From: DAOUGC01 sp034429695
Lineage (GTDB): Bacteria; Chloroflexota; Anaerolineae; Anaerolineales; Anaerolineaceae
NCBI GenBank assembly: GCA_034429695.1
Contig: DAOUGC010000186.1
Span: forward strand, 1-14,389
DNA length: 14,389 nucleotides
Direction of reading: 5' to 3'
Shown here one piece after another: positions 1 through 7,133 of the stretch; position 1 is the stretch's first letter, and each line of letters opens with the position of its first letter. The translations under genes and the position numbers were made by a program. The notes under the pieces were generated by a model. The model saw only the letters and a program-made list of their open reading frames with translations, did not search any database and was not told the DNA's origin.

Positions 1-165
1 ACCCCCACCCCGGCGCCCACCTTTACACCCCTACCGGCAAACCCTGCCCGCATCCCCCCATCCGGCCTGACTTTTGGCTGGCTGAGCGGTGCTTCCTACG
101 CCGTGATCGGTTTTGTCCTCCTGGGCGCATACCTCGCCGCCCGAAACGCCATCAAAAAGCGCTGA
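1..165 (+). CDS. C-terminal end of a membrane-anchored surface protein (partial)
   Basis: This is a reading frame open at the window start and ending at TGA 163-165; 54 residues are visible. It begins with a Thr/Pro-rich stretch (TPTPAPTFTPLPANP), followed by one hydrophobic helix of about 20 residues (from roughly SYAVIGFVLLGAYLAA) and a short basic tail ending IKKR. Together these give the layout of an extracellular stalk, a C-terminal membrane anchor and a cytoplasmic positive tail. No LPXTG sorting motif is seen before the helix. Such Thr/Pro stalks are common on exported Chloroflexota proteins. The functional domain lies upstream of the window, so the role cannot be assigned. The gene ends 18 nt before pth and may share its transcript. 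Confidence 0.7.
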   Translation, partial: TPTPAPTFTPLPANPARIPPSGLTFGWLSGASYAVIGFVLLGAYLAARNAIKKR

Positions 166-183
166 CGAAAGAAGGATATTCCC

Positions 184-810
184 TTGTCCGCATTCCTTTT
201 CCGCCGTAAACCAGAGGCGGCCGACGTTGCTCCCTCGCTGCTGATCGTTGGCCTGGGCAACCCTGGCCGTGAATACCGTTTCACCCGCCATAACATCGGC
301 TTCATGGTGATTGACCGCCTGTGCGAGGATTTGGGCATTCGCATCACCCGCATGCAATCAAAAGCCCTGATCGGAACCGGTTCCTTCCAGGAAAAACGCC
401 TGGTGCTTGCCAAGCCGACCACCTTCATGAACCTTTCCGGCCAGGCGGTCGGACCGTTGGTGCGTTTCTACAAGCTTCCGTTAACCAGCATGCTGGTGAT
501 CCATGATGAAATGGATATCCCTTTCGGTTCACTGCGCCTGCGGCCCGGCGGTGGTTCCTCCGGACAGAAGGGCCTGACCAGCATCATTCAGACCCTGGGC
601 ACGCAGGATTTCCCGCGCATGCGTGTTGGGGTTGGCCGTCCACCCGGCATGCAGGCCCCTCCCAGCTTTTTGCTGGAAGACTTCACCAAAGCCGAGCAAA
701 CCCGTCTGCCGATGATCCTCGATCAATGCGTGGATGCGGTCAAGACCTTTATCACCTCCGGTCTTGATATTGCCATGAACCAGTTCAACCGTTCAGCACA
801 AGAGGACTAA
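184..810 (+). CDS. pth: Peptidyl-tRNA hydrolase
   Basis: Cytoplasmic enzyme that cleaves the ester bond of peptidyl-tRNAs dropped from ribosomes, recycling tRNA. The 208-residue product has the signature GLGNPGREYRFTRHNIGF at 23-40. N26 and H36 match E. coli Asn10 and catalytic His20, N83 in TFMNLSG matches Asn68, and D108 in HDEMD matches Asp93. The segment that is usually GGHNGL reads SSGQKGL (125-131), so the Asn114 equivalent is Lys. The N-terminus is about 16 residues longer than in E. coli. The start is TTG, preceded by AAGAAGGAT about 7 nt upstream; the next in-frame ATG (304) would remove the active site. mfd follows after one nucleotide, an arrangement common in bacteria (pth-mfd), so co-transcription is likely. 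Confidence 0.96.
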   Translation: MSAFLFRRKPEAADVAPSLLIVGLGNPGREYRFTRHNIGFMVIDRLCEDLGIRITRMQSKALIGTGSFQEKRLVLAKPTTFMNLSGQAVGPLVRFYKLPLTSMLVIHDEMDIPFGSLRLRPGGGSSGQKGLTSIIQTLGTQDFPRMRVGVGRPPGMQAPPSFLLEDFTKAEQTRLPMILDQCVDAVKTFITSGLDIAMNQFNRSAQED

Positions 811-811
811 C

Positions 812-3800
812 GTGCTCGAAAGCCTCACCAGACACCCTGAATTCCAGCGTTTGATAACCGAACTGCAGGAAAATAAAACGCCTGCCGGTCTCAGCCTGAT
901 CCGCGCAGCGCGTTTGCCGATTGCTTCAGCGCTGTATCACCACTTTGCCAGGCCTGTGATCATCGTCACCGCGCGCACAGACCGTGCAGCCACCCTGCTG
1001 GATGAGATCAACTTCTGGAGCAACACCGCTGACCGGCGGCTGTTCCCCGAGCCCAACCCGCTATTCTATGAACAGGCCGCCTGGGGAGCGCAGACGCGGC
1101 GCGACCGCTTGCAGGCGATCACCTCCCTGGCGATGTATCACCTGCCCGGCGCGGCAAAACCACAAAACCCGCCGTTGCTGATCGCCCCGGTACGCGCTCT
1201 GATGGCACGCACCCTGCCCCGCCGCGACTTCATCAAGAACAGCCGCACAATCAAGGTATCGCAACAAATTTCGCCGGAAGCCCTGCAGCGTATCTGGGTG
1301 GATATTGGCTATCAGTACAGCGAGATCGTGCTGGAATCCGGACAGTTCAGCCGCCGCGGCGGTCTGCTCGATATCTGGCCGCCCGCCGAGCCATTACCCA
1401 TCCGCCTGGACTTCTTTGGCGACGAGATCGATACCATCCGCCGCTTTGACCCCGCTTCACAGCGAACAGCCCAAACGCTTGACTCGGTTCTGGTCACCCC
1501 TGCACGCGAGGTGCTCCCCGGTTATGCCGCCGACCTTGACCGCGACTTTCAGGGCGTGGAATTAAATGAGTGGTACCTGCCGCTGCTCCATCCGGCGCAC
1601 GCCAGCCTGCTGGATTACCTGCCGCGCGGTGCACTGGTTTTACTGGACGATCTCGATCAGATCCAGATGGTGGCAAATGAGATCGAGGAACAGGCGCTGA
1701 AATTGCGCGCCGACAGCCTGCGGGAAGGTCTGCTTGAAGAAAACTTCCCCGTACCTTATCTCACCTGGTCCGAACTCAACGACAGTCTGGCGGCGCACAC
1801 CTGGCTGGAGATGGGGCGTTCATCGCCGCTGGAGGGACACACCTCCCTGGCTGATTCCTTTGCCCCTGGTCCCCGTTTTGGCGGCCGGCTCAGACCGTTG
1901 ATGGATCACCTGCTGGAACGGTCACTGGCGGGCGATGCCATTACCGTGGTCTCCCGTCAGACCTCGCGCCTGCAGGAATTGTGGGAAGAACGGCGCACCT
2001 CCATTGACCTGACCAGCGCGCCCGAGTTTGTGGAAGGTTCGCTGTCAGACGGCTTCACTTTTACCTCCCCAATCGATCAGCCACATCACCTGTTGACCGA
2101 CAGCGAGATCTTCGGCTGGGAACGCCCCCGCCCGCGGCCCCGCCAGCACACCGCCGCAGAAGCCCCCGAGGCGTTTTATTCAGACCTGCAGCCCGGCGAC
2201 TGGGTGGTGCATGTGGATTACGGCATTGGCCGCTTCCAGGGTCTGGTCAAACGTGTGCTGGAAGGTGCTGAGCGCGACTTTTTGCTGGTGGAGTACGAAG
2301 GCGGCGATCAGCTTTACGTGCCCGTCCATCAGGCTGACCGCCTCAGCCGCTACATCGGCCCGGACAGCGACCCGCCCGGCCCCACCCGTCTTGGAACCGC
2401 CGAATGGAGTAACGCCCGCCAGAAGGTGCGCGAAGCCGTGGTGGAGGTTGCCCGCGAACTGCTGGAACTCTACGCCCAGCGTCAGGTGGCACAGGGACAC
2501 GCCTTCCCCACCGATACCCCCTGGCAGCGTGAACTGGAAGCCAGTTTCCCGTATGTCGAAACCCCTGATCAGATGCGCGCCATCACCGACGTCAAGCACG
2601 ATATGGAATCACAGCGCCCCATGGATCGCCTGCTGTGCGGCGATGTGGGCTACGGTAAAACCGAGGTTGCCCTGCGGGCTGCGTTTAAAGCCGTGATGGA
2701 CGGCAAACAGGTGGCAGTGCTGGTTCCCACCACAGTACTTGCCCAGCAACATTATGAAACCTTCCGGCAGCGTCTGGCAGCCTTCCCCGTTGAAGTGGAA
2801 ATGCTTTCACGCTTCCGCACCCCCAAAGAACAGGATGCCATCCTTGCCCGCCTGATGGAAGGTGCGGTTGACATCGTGATCGGTACGCACCGCCTGGTGC
2901 AAAGCGACGTGGCATTCAAGGATCTGGGCCTGGTGATCGTTGATGAGGAACAGCGCTTCGGTGTGACCCACAAGGAGCATCTTAAAAAATTGCGCACCGA
3001 GGTGGATGTACTCACCATGACCGCCACACCCATCCCGCGCACCCTCTACATGGCGCTCACCGGCGCGCGTGACATCTCCACCATCAATACCCCACCGGAC
3101 GAACGCCTGCCGATCATCACCCATGTTGGCCCTTACTCACCCCGTTTGGTACGGCAGGCCATTTTGCGTGAACTTGAGCGCGGCGGTCAGGTGTTTTTTG
3201 TGCACAACCGTGTGCAGACCATCGAGGGTATGCGCCGTCACCTCAGCCAGATCGTGCCGGAAGCGCGCATCGGCATCGGCCACGGGCAGATGCACGAAGG
3301 CCAGCTTGCCTCGGTGATGCAGCAGTTTACCCACGGTGACATTGATGTACTGCTGTGTACGTCCATCATTGAATCCGGCCTGGATATCCCCAATGCCAAC
3401 ACCCTGATCGTTGACCGCGCCGACACCTTTGGCCTGGCGCAGTTGTACCAGTTGCGCGGTCGGGTGGGGCGCGCCGCCAACCGCGCCTATGCCTACTTCT
3501 TCCGCCACAAACGCCGACCCGCCACCGAGGAGGGTCTGGAACGTCTTGAGGTGATCGCTGAGAACACCCAGCTTGGCGCCGGTTATTCCATTGCCATGCG
3601 TGACCTTGAAATGCGCGGCGCCGGCGAATTGCTGGGCACCCGCCAGTCGGGTTACATCGCATCCGTCGGGTTCCACCTCTACACCCGCCTGTTGGGTCAG
3701 GCGGTGCGCGACCTGCGCCTGATCGAAGGCATGTCAGCACCGGACGACGCAGGCCGCATCCTGCGCACAACGCACATCCCGGTCAGTGTGGAACTGCCGC

Positions 3801-4249
3801 TCTCGGTTGGCATCCCATCCGTCTATGTACCCGATCAAAACATGCGCCTGCAACTGTACCGCCGCCTGGCAGACATGCAATCCGAGGAGGACGTGGATGC
3901 GTTGATGGATGAATTCAGCGACCGCTTTGGACCGCCCACCGAACCGGTGAAGAACCTGTTCTACCAGATGAAGGTGAAGCTGCGCGCAGAAACAGCCGGG
4001 CTTGCCAGCGTCATGATGGAAGGTGAGCAGATTGTGTTGCGTTACCCACCCCTGCCTGAAGGTGTTACCTCCCGCAACCTGCCATCCATTGACCTCGAAG
4101 TGGGCATTGGCGTGGTGCGAACCGGTAAAAATGCATACTGGATGCCGCTCGGGTCAAAAAATGGCAACGGTGAAAGCTCGCCCGCCTGGCGTGAGAAATT
4201 GCTCGATGTCCTATCTGCTATAATCAAAGTATGCCATCCGTCCTGTTGA
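812..4249 (+). CDS. mfd: Transcription-repair coupling factor
   Basis: Mfd is an ATP-driven DNA translocase that removes RNA polymerase stalled at lesions and recruits UvrA for nucleotide excision repair. The 1145 residues match the full family length (about 1150). Order of domains: a UvrB-like N-terminal module; a CarD-like RNA-polymerase interaction domain near 455-520 (GDWVVHVDYGIGRF); a helicase core with Walker A GDVGYGKTE (K616), DEEQ (711-714), TATPIPRT (737-744) and motif VI RGRVGRA (882-888); and a C-terminal TRCF domain. The start is GTG, with AGAGGA 5 nt upstream inside the end of pth. The 3' end overlaps the next gene by 19 nt and contains its promoter. No key motif is missing, so it should be functional. 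Confidence 0.98.
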   Translation: MLESLTRHPEFQRLITELQENKTPAGLSLIRAARLPIASALYHHFARPVIIVTARTDRAATLLDEINFWSNTADRRLFPEPNPLFYEQAAWGAQTRRDRLQAITSLAMYHLPGAAKPQNPPLLIAPVRALMARTLPRRDFIKNSRTIKVSQQISPEALQRIWVDIGYQYSEIVLESGQFSRRGGLLDIWPPAEPLPIRLDFFGDEIDTIRRFDPASQRTAQTLDSVLVTPAREVLPGYAADLDRDFQGVELNEWYLPLLHPAHASLLDYLPRGALVLLDDLDQIQMVANEIEEQALKLRADSLREGLLEENFPVPYLTWSELNDSLAAHTWLEMGRSSPLEGHTSLADSFAPGPRFGGRLRPLMDHLLERSLAGDAITVVSRQTSRLQELWEERRTSIDLTSAPEFVEGSLSDGFTFTSPIDQPHHLLTDSEIFGWERPRPRPRQHTAAEAPEAFYSDLQPGDWVVHVDYGIGRFQGLVKRVLEGAERDFLLVEYEGGDQLYVPVHQADRLSRYIGPDSDPPGPTRLGTAEWSNARQKVREAVVEVARELLELYAQRQVAQGHAFPTDTPWQRELEASFPYVETPDQMRAITDVKHDMESQRPMDRLLCGDVGYGKTEVALRAAFKAVMDGKQVAVLVPTTVLAQQHYETFRQRLAAFPVEVEMLSRFRTPKEQDAILARLMEGAVDIVIGTHRLVQSDVAFKDLGLVIVDEEQRFGVTHKEHLKKLRTEVDVLTMTATPIPRTLYMALTGARDISTINTPPDERLPIITHVGPYSPRLVRQAILRELERGGQVFFVHNRVQTIEGMRRHLSQIVPEARIGIGHGQMHEGQLASVMQQFTHGDIDVLLCTSIIESGLDIPNANTLIVDRADTFGLAQLYQLRGRVGRAANRAYAYFFRHKRRPATEEGLERLEVIAENTQLGAGYSIAMRDLEMRGAGELLGTRQSGYIASVGFHLYTRLLGQAVRDLRLIEGMSAPDDAGRILRTTHIPVSVELPLSVGIPSVYVPDQNMRLQLYRRLADMQSEEDVDALMDEFSDRFGPPTEPVKNLFYQMKVKLRAETAGLASVMMEGEQIVLRYPPLPEGVTSRNLPSIDLEVGIGVVRTGKNAYWMPLGSKNGNGESSPAWREKLLDVLSAIIKVCHPSC
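4216..4224 (+). promoter_or_regulatory. Extended -10 promoter for the response regulator operon, probably leaderless
   Basis: TGCTATAAT is a perfect extended -10 element (TG at 4216-4217, TATAAT 4219-4224), lying inside the last codons of mfd. No good -35 is present at 16-18 nt spacing, which extended -10 promoters tolerate. Six nucleotides separate TATAAT from the ATG at 4231, so the expected transcription start coincides with the start codon. No Shine-Dalgarno sequence precedes that ATG. Confidence 0.65.
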
Positions 4250-4911
4250 TCGAAGACGAAAGTGAACTGGCTCGGGTGCTGCGATCCTACCTGGAGAAAG
4301 CCGGTATGACCGTACACTCTGCCAGCCGTGGTGATACAGGACTGGCGCTTTACGATCAGGTACACCCCGATCTGGTCCTGCTCGATCTCAACCTGCCGGG
4401 CATGAATGGACTGGACGTTGCCCGTCAGATACGCAGGCAGGCAGACACGCCCATCATCATGGTCACTGCCAGGGTGGAGGAAAGCGACCGCCTGACCGGA
4501 CTTGAGCTTGGCGCGGATGATTACGTGGTCAAACCGTATTCCCCGCGTGAGGTGGTGGCGCGCGTACGCGCCGTTTTACGCCGCGCGGGCCATCCCACCC
4601 AGCCTGATACCCGCCTGACCTTTGATCAACTCGAGATCCAGCTGGACAGCCGCACTGTCACCTTGAAAGGCTGTGCGGTGGAACTGACCCCCACTGAGTT
4701 TAATCTGCTGACTGCCATGGCATCCCAACCAGGGCGGGTTTTCTCGCGCCTGCAATTGCTGGAAGCCGTGCAGGGGGCAGCCTACGAAGGTTACGAAAGA
4801 ACCATCGACGTACACATCAAAAACCTGCGCTCAAAGCTGGATACCGGTTCCCCCGATAATCGTTTGATCGAGACTGTTTTCGGGGTAGGGTACCGCTTTA
4901 AGAAAGAGTGA
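4231..4911 (+). CDS. OmpR/PhoB-family response regulator
   Basis: Cytoplasmic DNA-binding regulator of a two-component system, 226 residues. The receiver domain is at about 1-118, with the acidic pair E8/D9, phosphoacceptor D52 (LVLLDLNLPGMNG), switch T79 and K101 (DDYVVKPYS). The winged-helix output domain is at about 130-224, with the typical recognition segment RTIDVHIKNLRSKL starting at R190 and the closing GVGYRF. The ATG at 4231 gives the expected N-terminus MPSVLLIEDE. It overlaps the end of mfd by 19 nt but has its own extended -10 promoter. The histidine kinase two genes downstream (5710-7080) is the likely partner, with a NYN-domain gene between them. Target genes cannot be read from the sequence. 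Confidence 0.95.
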   Translation: MPSVLLIEDESELARVLRSYLEKAGMTVHSASRGDTGLALYDQVHPDLVLLDLNLPGMNGLDVARQIRRQADTPIIMVTARVEESDRLTGLELGADDYVVKPYSPREVVARVRAVLRRAGHPTQPDTRLTFDQLEIQLDSRTVTLKGCAVELTPTEFNLLTAMASQPGRVFSRLQLLEAVQGAAYEGYERTIDVHIKNLRSKLDTGSPDNRLIETVFGVGYRFKKE

Positions 4912-4918
4912 GACCCCC

Positions 4919-5704
4919 ATGAGAAAGAATAATCCCTCCATGAATATCCCCAGTCAGTCACGTGAAATTGGCGCTGACCGCATCGCCATGTTAATCGACG
5001 GCGACAACGCCCAACCCTCCTTAACCGAGAAGATGATCGCGGAAACATCCAAGTATGGCCAGGTCACCATCCGACGCATTTACGGTGATTGGACCGCATC
5101 GAACATGGGCGGATGGAAGGAAGTGCTGCAAACCTACGCCATCCAACCCATTCAACAGTTTCGCTACACCACCGGCAAGAACGCCACAGACAGCGCCATG
5201 ATTATTGACGCCATGGATCTGCTTTACGCTGGCGGCGTGGACGGTTTTTGCCTGGTCTCATCTGACTCTGACTACACCCGCCTCGCCACCCGCATCCGCG
5301 AAAAGGGCATCTTTGTGATGGGTATTGGCAAGAAAACCACGCCGCGTGCATTTGTCAATGCCTGTGACGTTTTTGTCTATACGCAAAATCTGGCCCCCGA
5401 AGAGGTCTCCAAGCGTTCCAGCAAGAACAAAGACAGCCAGTCCGCTCCATCGGCCGAAGCCCCCACCCCTGATCCCATTCCCCTGCTGACCAATGCCTTC
5501 GACATTGCTGCCCAGGATGACGGCTGGGCTTTCCTCGGCACGCTGGGGCATCATCTGCGCCAGCTTGACCCCAGTTTTGACTCGCGCACATACGGGTACA
5601 AACAGCTCTCCACCCTTATCCGTGCTTATCCCAAAATTTTCACCCTGCGTGAGGTAAAGACTCCAGACGGCAATTCTGTGATCTCGGTGAAACTCAAAGA
5701 GTAA
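4919..5704 (+). CDS. NYN-domain (LabA/DUF88-like) protein with C-terminal OST-HTH/LOTUS domain
   Basis: Predicted cytoplasmic protein of 261 residues. The N-terminal NYN domain (about 19-160) has a PIN-like nuclease fold; its conserved acidic residues are seen as D27/D29 (MLIDGDN), D91 (NATDSA) and D116/D118 (SSDSDY), so a metal-dependent RNase active site looks intact. A Lys/Ser/Pro-rich linker (about 164-185) leads to an OST-HTH/LOTUS-type winged helix at about 187-258 (DGWAFLGTLGHHL, then RTYGYKQLSTLI), a domain thought to bind RNA. Activity and substrate are unknown. ATG 4919 lies 7 nt after the regulator stop; ATG 4940 is an alternative start that does not affect the domains. The gene lies between regulator and kinase with gaps of 5-7 nt, so it should be co-transcribed with them. 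Confidence 0.88.
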   Translation: MRKNNPSMNIPSQSREIGADRIAMLIDGDNAQPSLTEKMIAETSKYGQVTIRRIYGDWTASNMGGWKEVLQTYAIQPIQQFRYTTGKNATDSAMIIDAMDLLYAGGVDGFCLVSSDSDYTRLATRIREKGIFVMGIGKKTTPRAFVNACDVFVYTQNLAPEEVSKRSSKNKDSQSAPSAEAPTPDPIPLLTNAFDIAAQDDGWAFLGTLGHHLRQLDPSFDSRTYGYKQLSTLIRAYPKIFTLREVKTPDGNSVISVKLKE

Positions 5705-5709
5705 AACCC

Positions 5710-7080
5710 ATGGGTATGCGCACCCGCCTGATCCTTTCCTTTTTCCTCGTCGTGCTGGTGGCGGTGGTGGCGGTGGTGGTGTTTGTACGCCTCGACACTT
5801 CCCGCCAGGTGCAGGCATTCATGCTGGGCGGGGGCATGGTCAGTGAAGGTCAACTGGCGGATGAACTGGAGCAGTACCACCGCCAGAATGACGGCTGGAG
5901 CGGCATCCACCGCTACATGCGCGCCCGACTGGGCGACGAACTTCCGGCTGGCATGGGCGCCATGCACGGCAACATCATCCTCACCGATCCATCCGGTGAA
6001 ATTCTCTTTGACCAGGCGCGCCCGCTGGCCACCTTGACCGGCTTGCGCCTTTCCAGTGCGCGCCTGGCAAATGCCACGCAACTGACCGGCGAGAACGGAG
6101 AGGTGATTGGCTATTTGCTGGGCAGCGCACAACCCATGCGCCGCGACCAGGAACAAACCCTGGTTGGGCGGCTGAACGCCGCTGCCATCCGCGCCGGGCT
6201 GGTTGGTCTGGCGCTGGCATTAATCGTAGGCACGCTGCTCTCCGCGGGTCTGATCATCCCCATTCGCAGCCTCACCGGCGCAGCGCGACGCATGGCTTCC
6301 GGCGATCTCAACCAGCAAGTTCCCATCTCAGGCAATGACGAGGTGGCAGAGCTGGGCATGGCATTCAACACCATGAGCACCTCATTGTTGACTTCCGAAA
6401 GGCGTCGCAAAGCCATGACCGCCGAGATCGCCCACGAACTGCGCACACCGCTGGCAGTGCAGCGCGCTCATCTGGAGGCTTTGCAGGACGGCATCTACCC
6501 ATTGACCGCTGAAAATTTACAGCCAATCATGGATCAAACCGAGCTGCTCGCCAGGCTGGTGGAGGATTTACGCACCCTTGCCCTGGCGGATGCAGGTGAG
6601 TTACCCCTGCACATTGAAGCGGTTGACCTGCCAGCCCTGCTGGGCGAAGTGAGCGAGTATTTCTCACCGGCAGCCTCAGCCGGGGGTGTGCTTCTGCAAT
6701 TCACGCTTGCTTCAAACGTTCCAACGGGTTTTACCATCCCCGCCGACCCATTCAGGCTGCGCCAGGTGCTGAACAACCTGATCGGCAATGCCATGCGCTA
6801 CGCTCCATCCGGCACAACCGTCGAGCTTTCGCTGGACACTCCACCCGATCAGGCGGTGATCACCGTTCGCGATCACGGACAGGGAATTGCAGCAGATGCC
6901 TTGCCGCACATCTTCGACCGTTTCTTTCGTTCGGAATCCGCACGCGACCGCTCATCCGGCGGCACAGGACTCGGATTGGCCATTGCGCGCCAACTGGCCC
7001 GCGCCCACAGCGGCGACCTGACCGCCGCCAATCACCCTCAAGGCGGCGCGCTCTTCACCCTCACCCTGCCTGATAAGTGA
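5710..7080 (+). CDS. HAMP-domain sensor histidine kinase
   Basis: Membrane-bound kinase of 456 residues, the probable partner of the regulator at 4231-4911. TM1 is at about 7-27, an extracytoplasmic sensor region at about 28-160 has no family I recognise, and TM2 is at about 162-184. HAMP spans about 184-232. The HisKA helix carries H242 in AEIAHELRTPLAV; the ATPase domain shows N box N356/N360 (NNLIGNAMRYAP), D388 of the G1 box (DHGQGIA), an F box (IFDRFFR) and G2 GGTGLGL (417-423). All catalytic motifs are present. ATG 5710 is used, with ATG 5716 equally possible; both give a basic start before TM1. The gap from the NYN gene is 5 nt, indicating the same operon. Confidence 0.95.
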   Translation: MGMRTRLILSFFLVVLVAVVAVVVFVRLDTSRQVQAFMLGGGMVSEGQLADELEQYHRQNDGWSGIHRYMRARLGDELPAGMGAMHGNIILTDPSGEILFDQARPLATLTGLRLSSARLANATQLTGENGEVIGYLLGSAQPMRRDQEQTLVGRLNAAAIRAGLVGLALALIVGTLLSAGLIIPIRSLTGAARRMASGDLNQQVPISGNDEVAELGMAFNTMSTSLLTSERRRKAMTAEIAHELRTPLAVQRAHLEALQDGIYPLTAENLQPIMDQTELLARLVEDLRTLALADAGELPLHIEAVDLPALLGEVSEYFSPAASAGGVLLQFTLASNVPTGFTIPADPFRLRQVLNNLIGNAMRYAPSGTTVELSLDTPPDQAVITVRDHGQGIAADALPHIFDRFFRSESARDRSSGGTGLGLAIARQLARAHSGDLTAANHPQGGALFTLTLPDK

Positions 7081-7098
7081 GCCAGTCATCACCCTCCC

Positions 7099-7127
7099 TT
7101 GACCCAACCCTGTACTGCTCGTACAAT
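7099..7127 (+). promoter_or_regulatory. Sigma70-type promoter for the glycosidase-like gene, leaderless
   Basis: TTGACC (7099-7104), a 17-nt spacer, then TACAAT (7122-7127): five of six consensus bases in each box at optimal spacing. Only six bases (CATCAC) lie between the -10 box and ATG 7134, so transcription should start at or within a base or two of that ATG. There is no Shine-Dalgarno sequence. The promoter argues that the GTG at 7077, in the same open frame, is not the start. Confidence 0.75.
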
Positions 7128-7133
7128 CATCAC

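Noticed and set aside
3137..3676. A 179-codon open frame on the - strand inside mfd, and several shorter ones
   Set aside because: They lie wholly within the conserved helicase coding sequence, have no recognisable domain and follow from GC-rich codon bias.
5752..5781. GTGGTGGCG-type short repeats at the start of the histidine kinase
   Set aside because: They encode the Val/Ala-rich first membrane helix and are explained by codon use.
7077..7133. GTG 7077 as the start of the glycosidase-like gene
   Set aside because: The strong promoter at 7099-7127 lies downstream of it, and the extra residues (SQSSPSLDPTLYCSY) do not look like family sequence.
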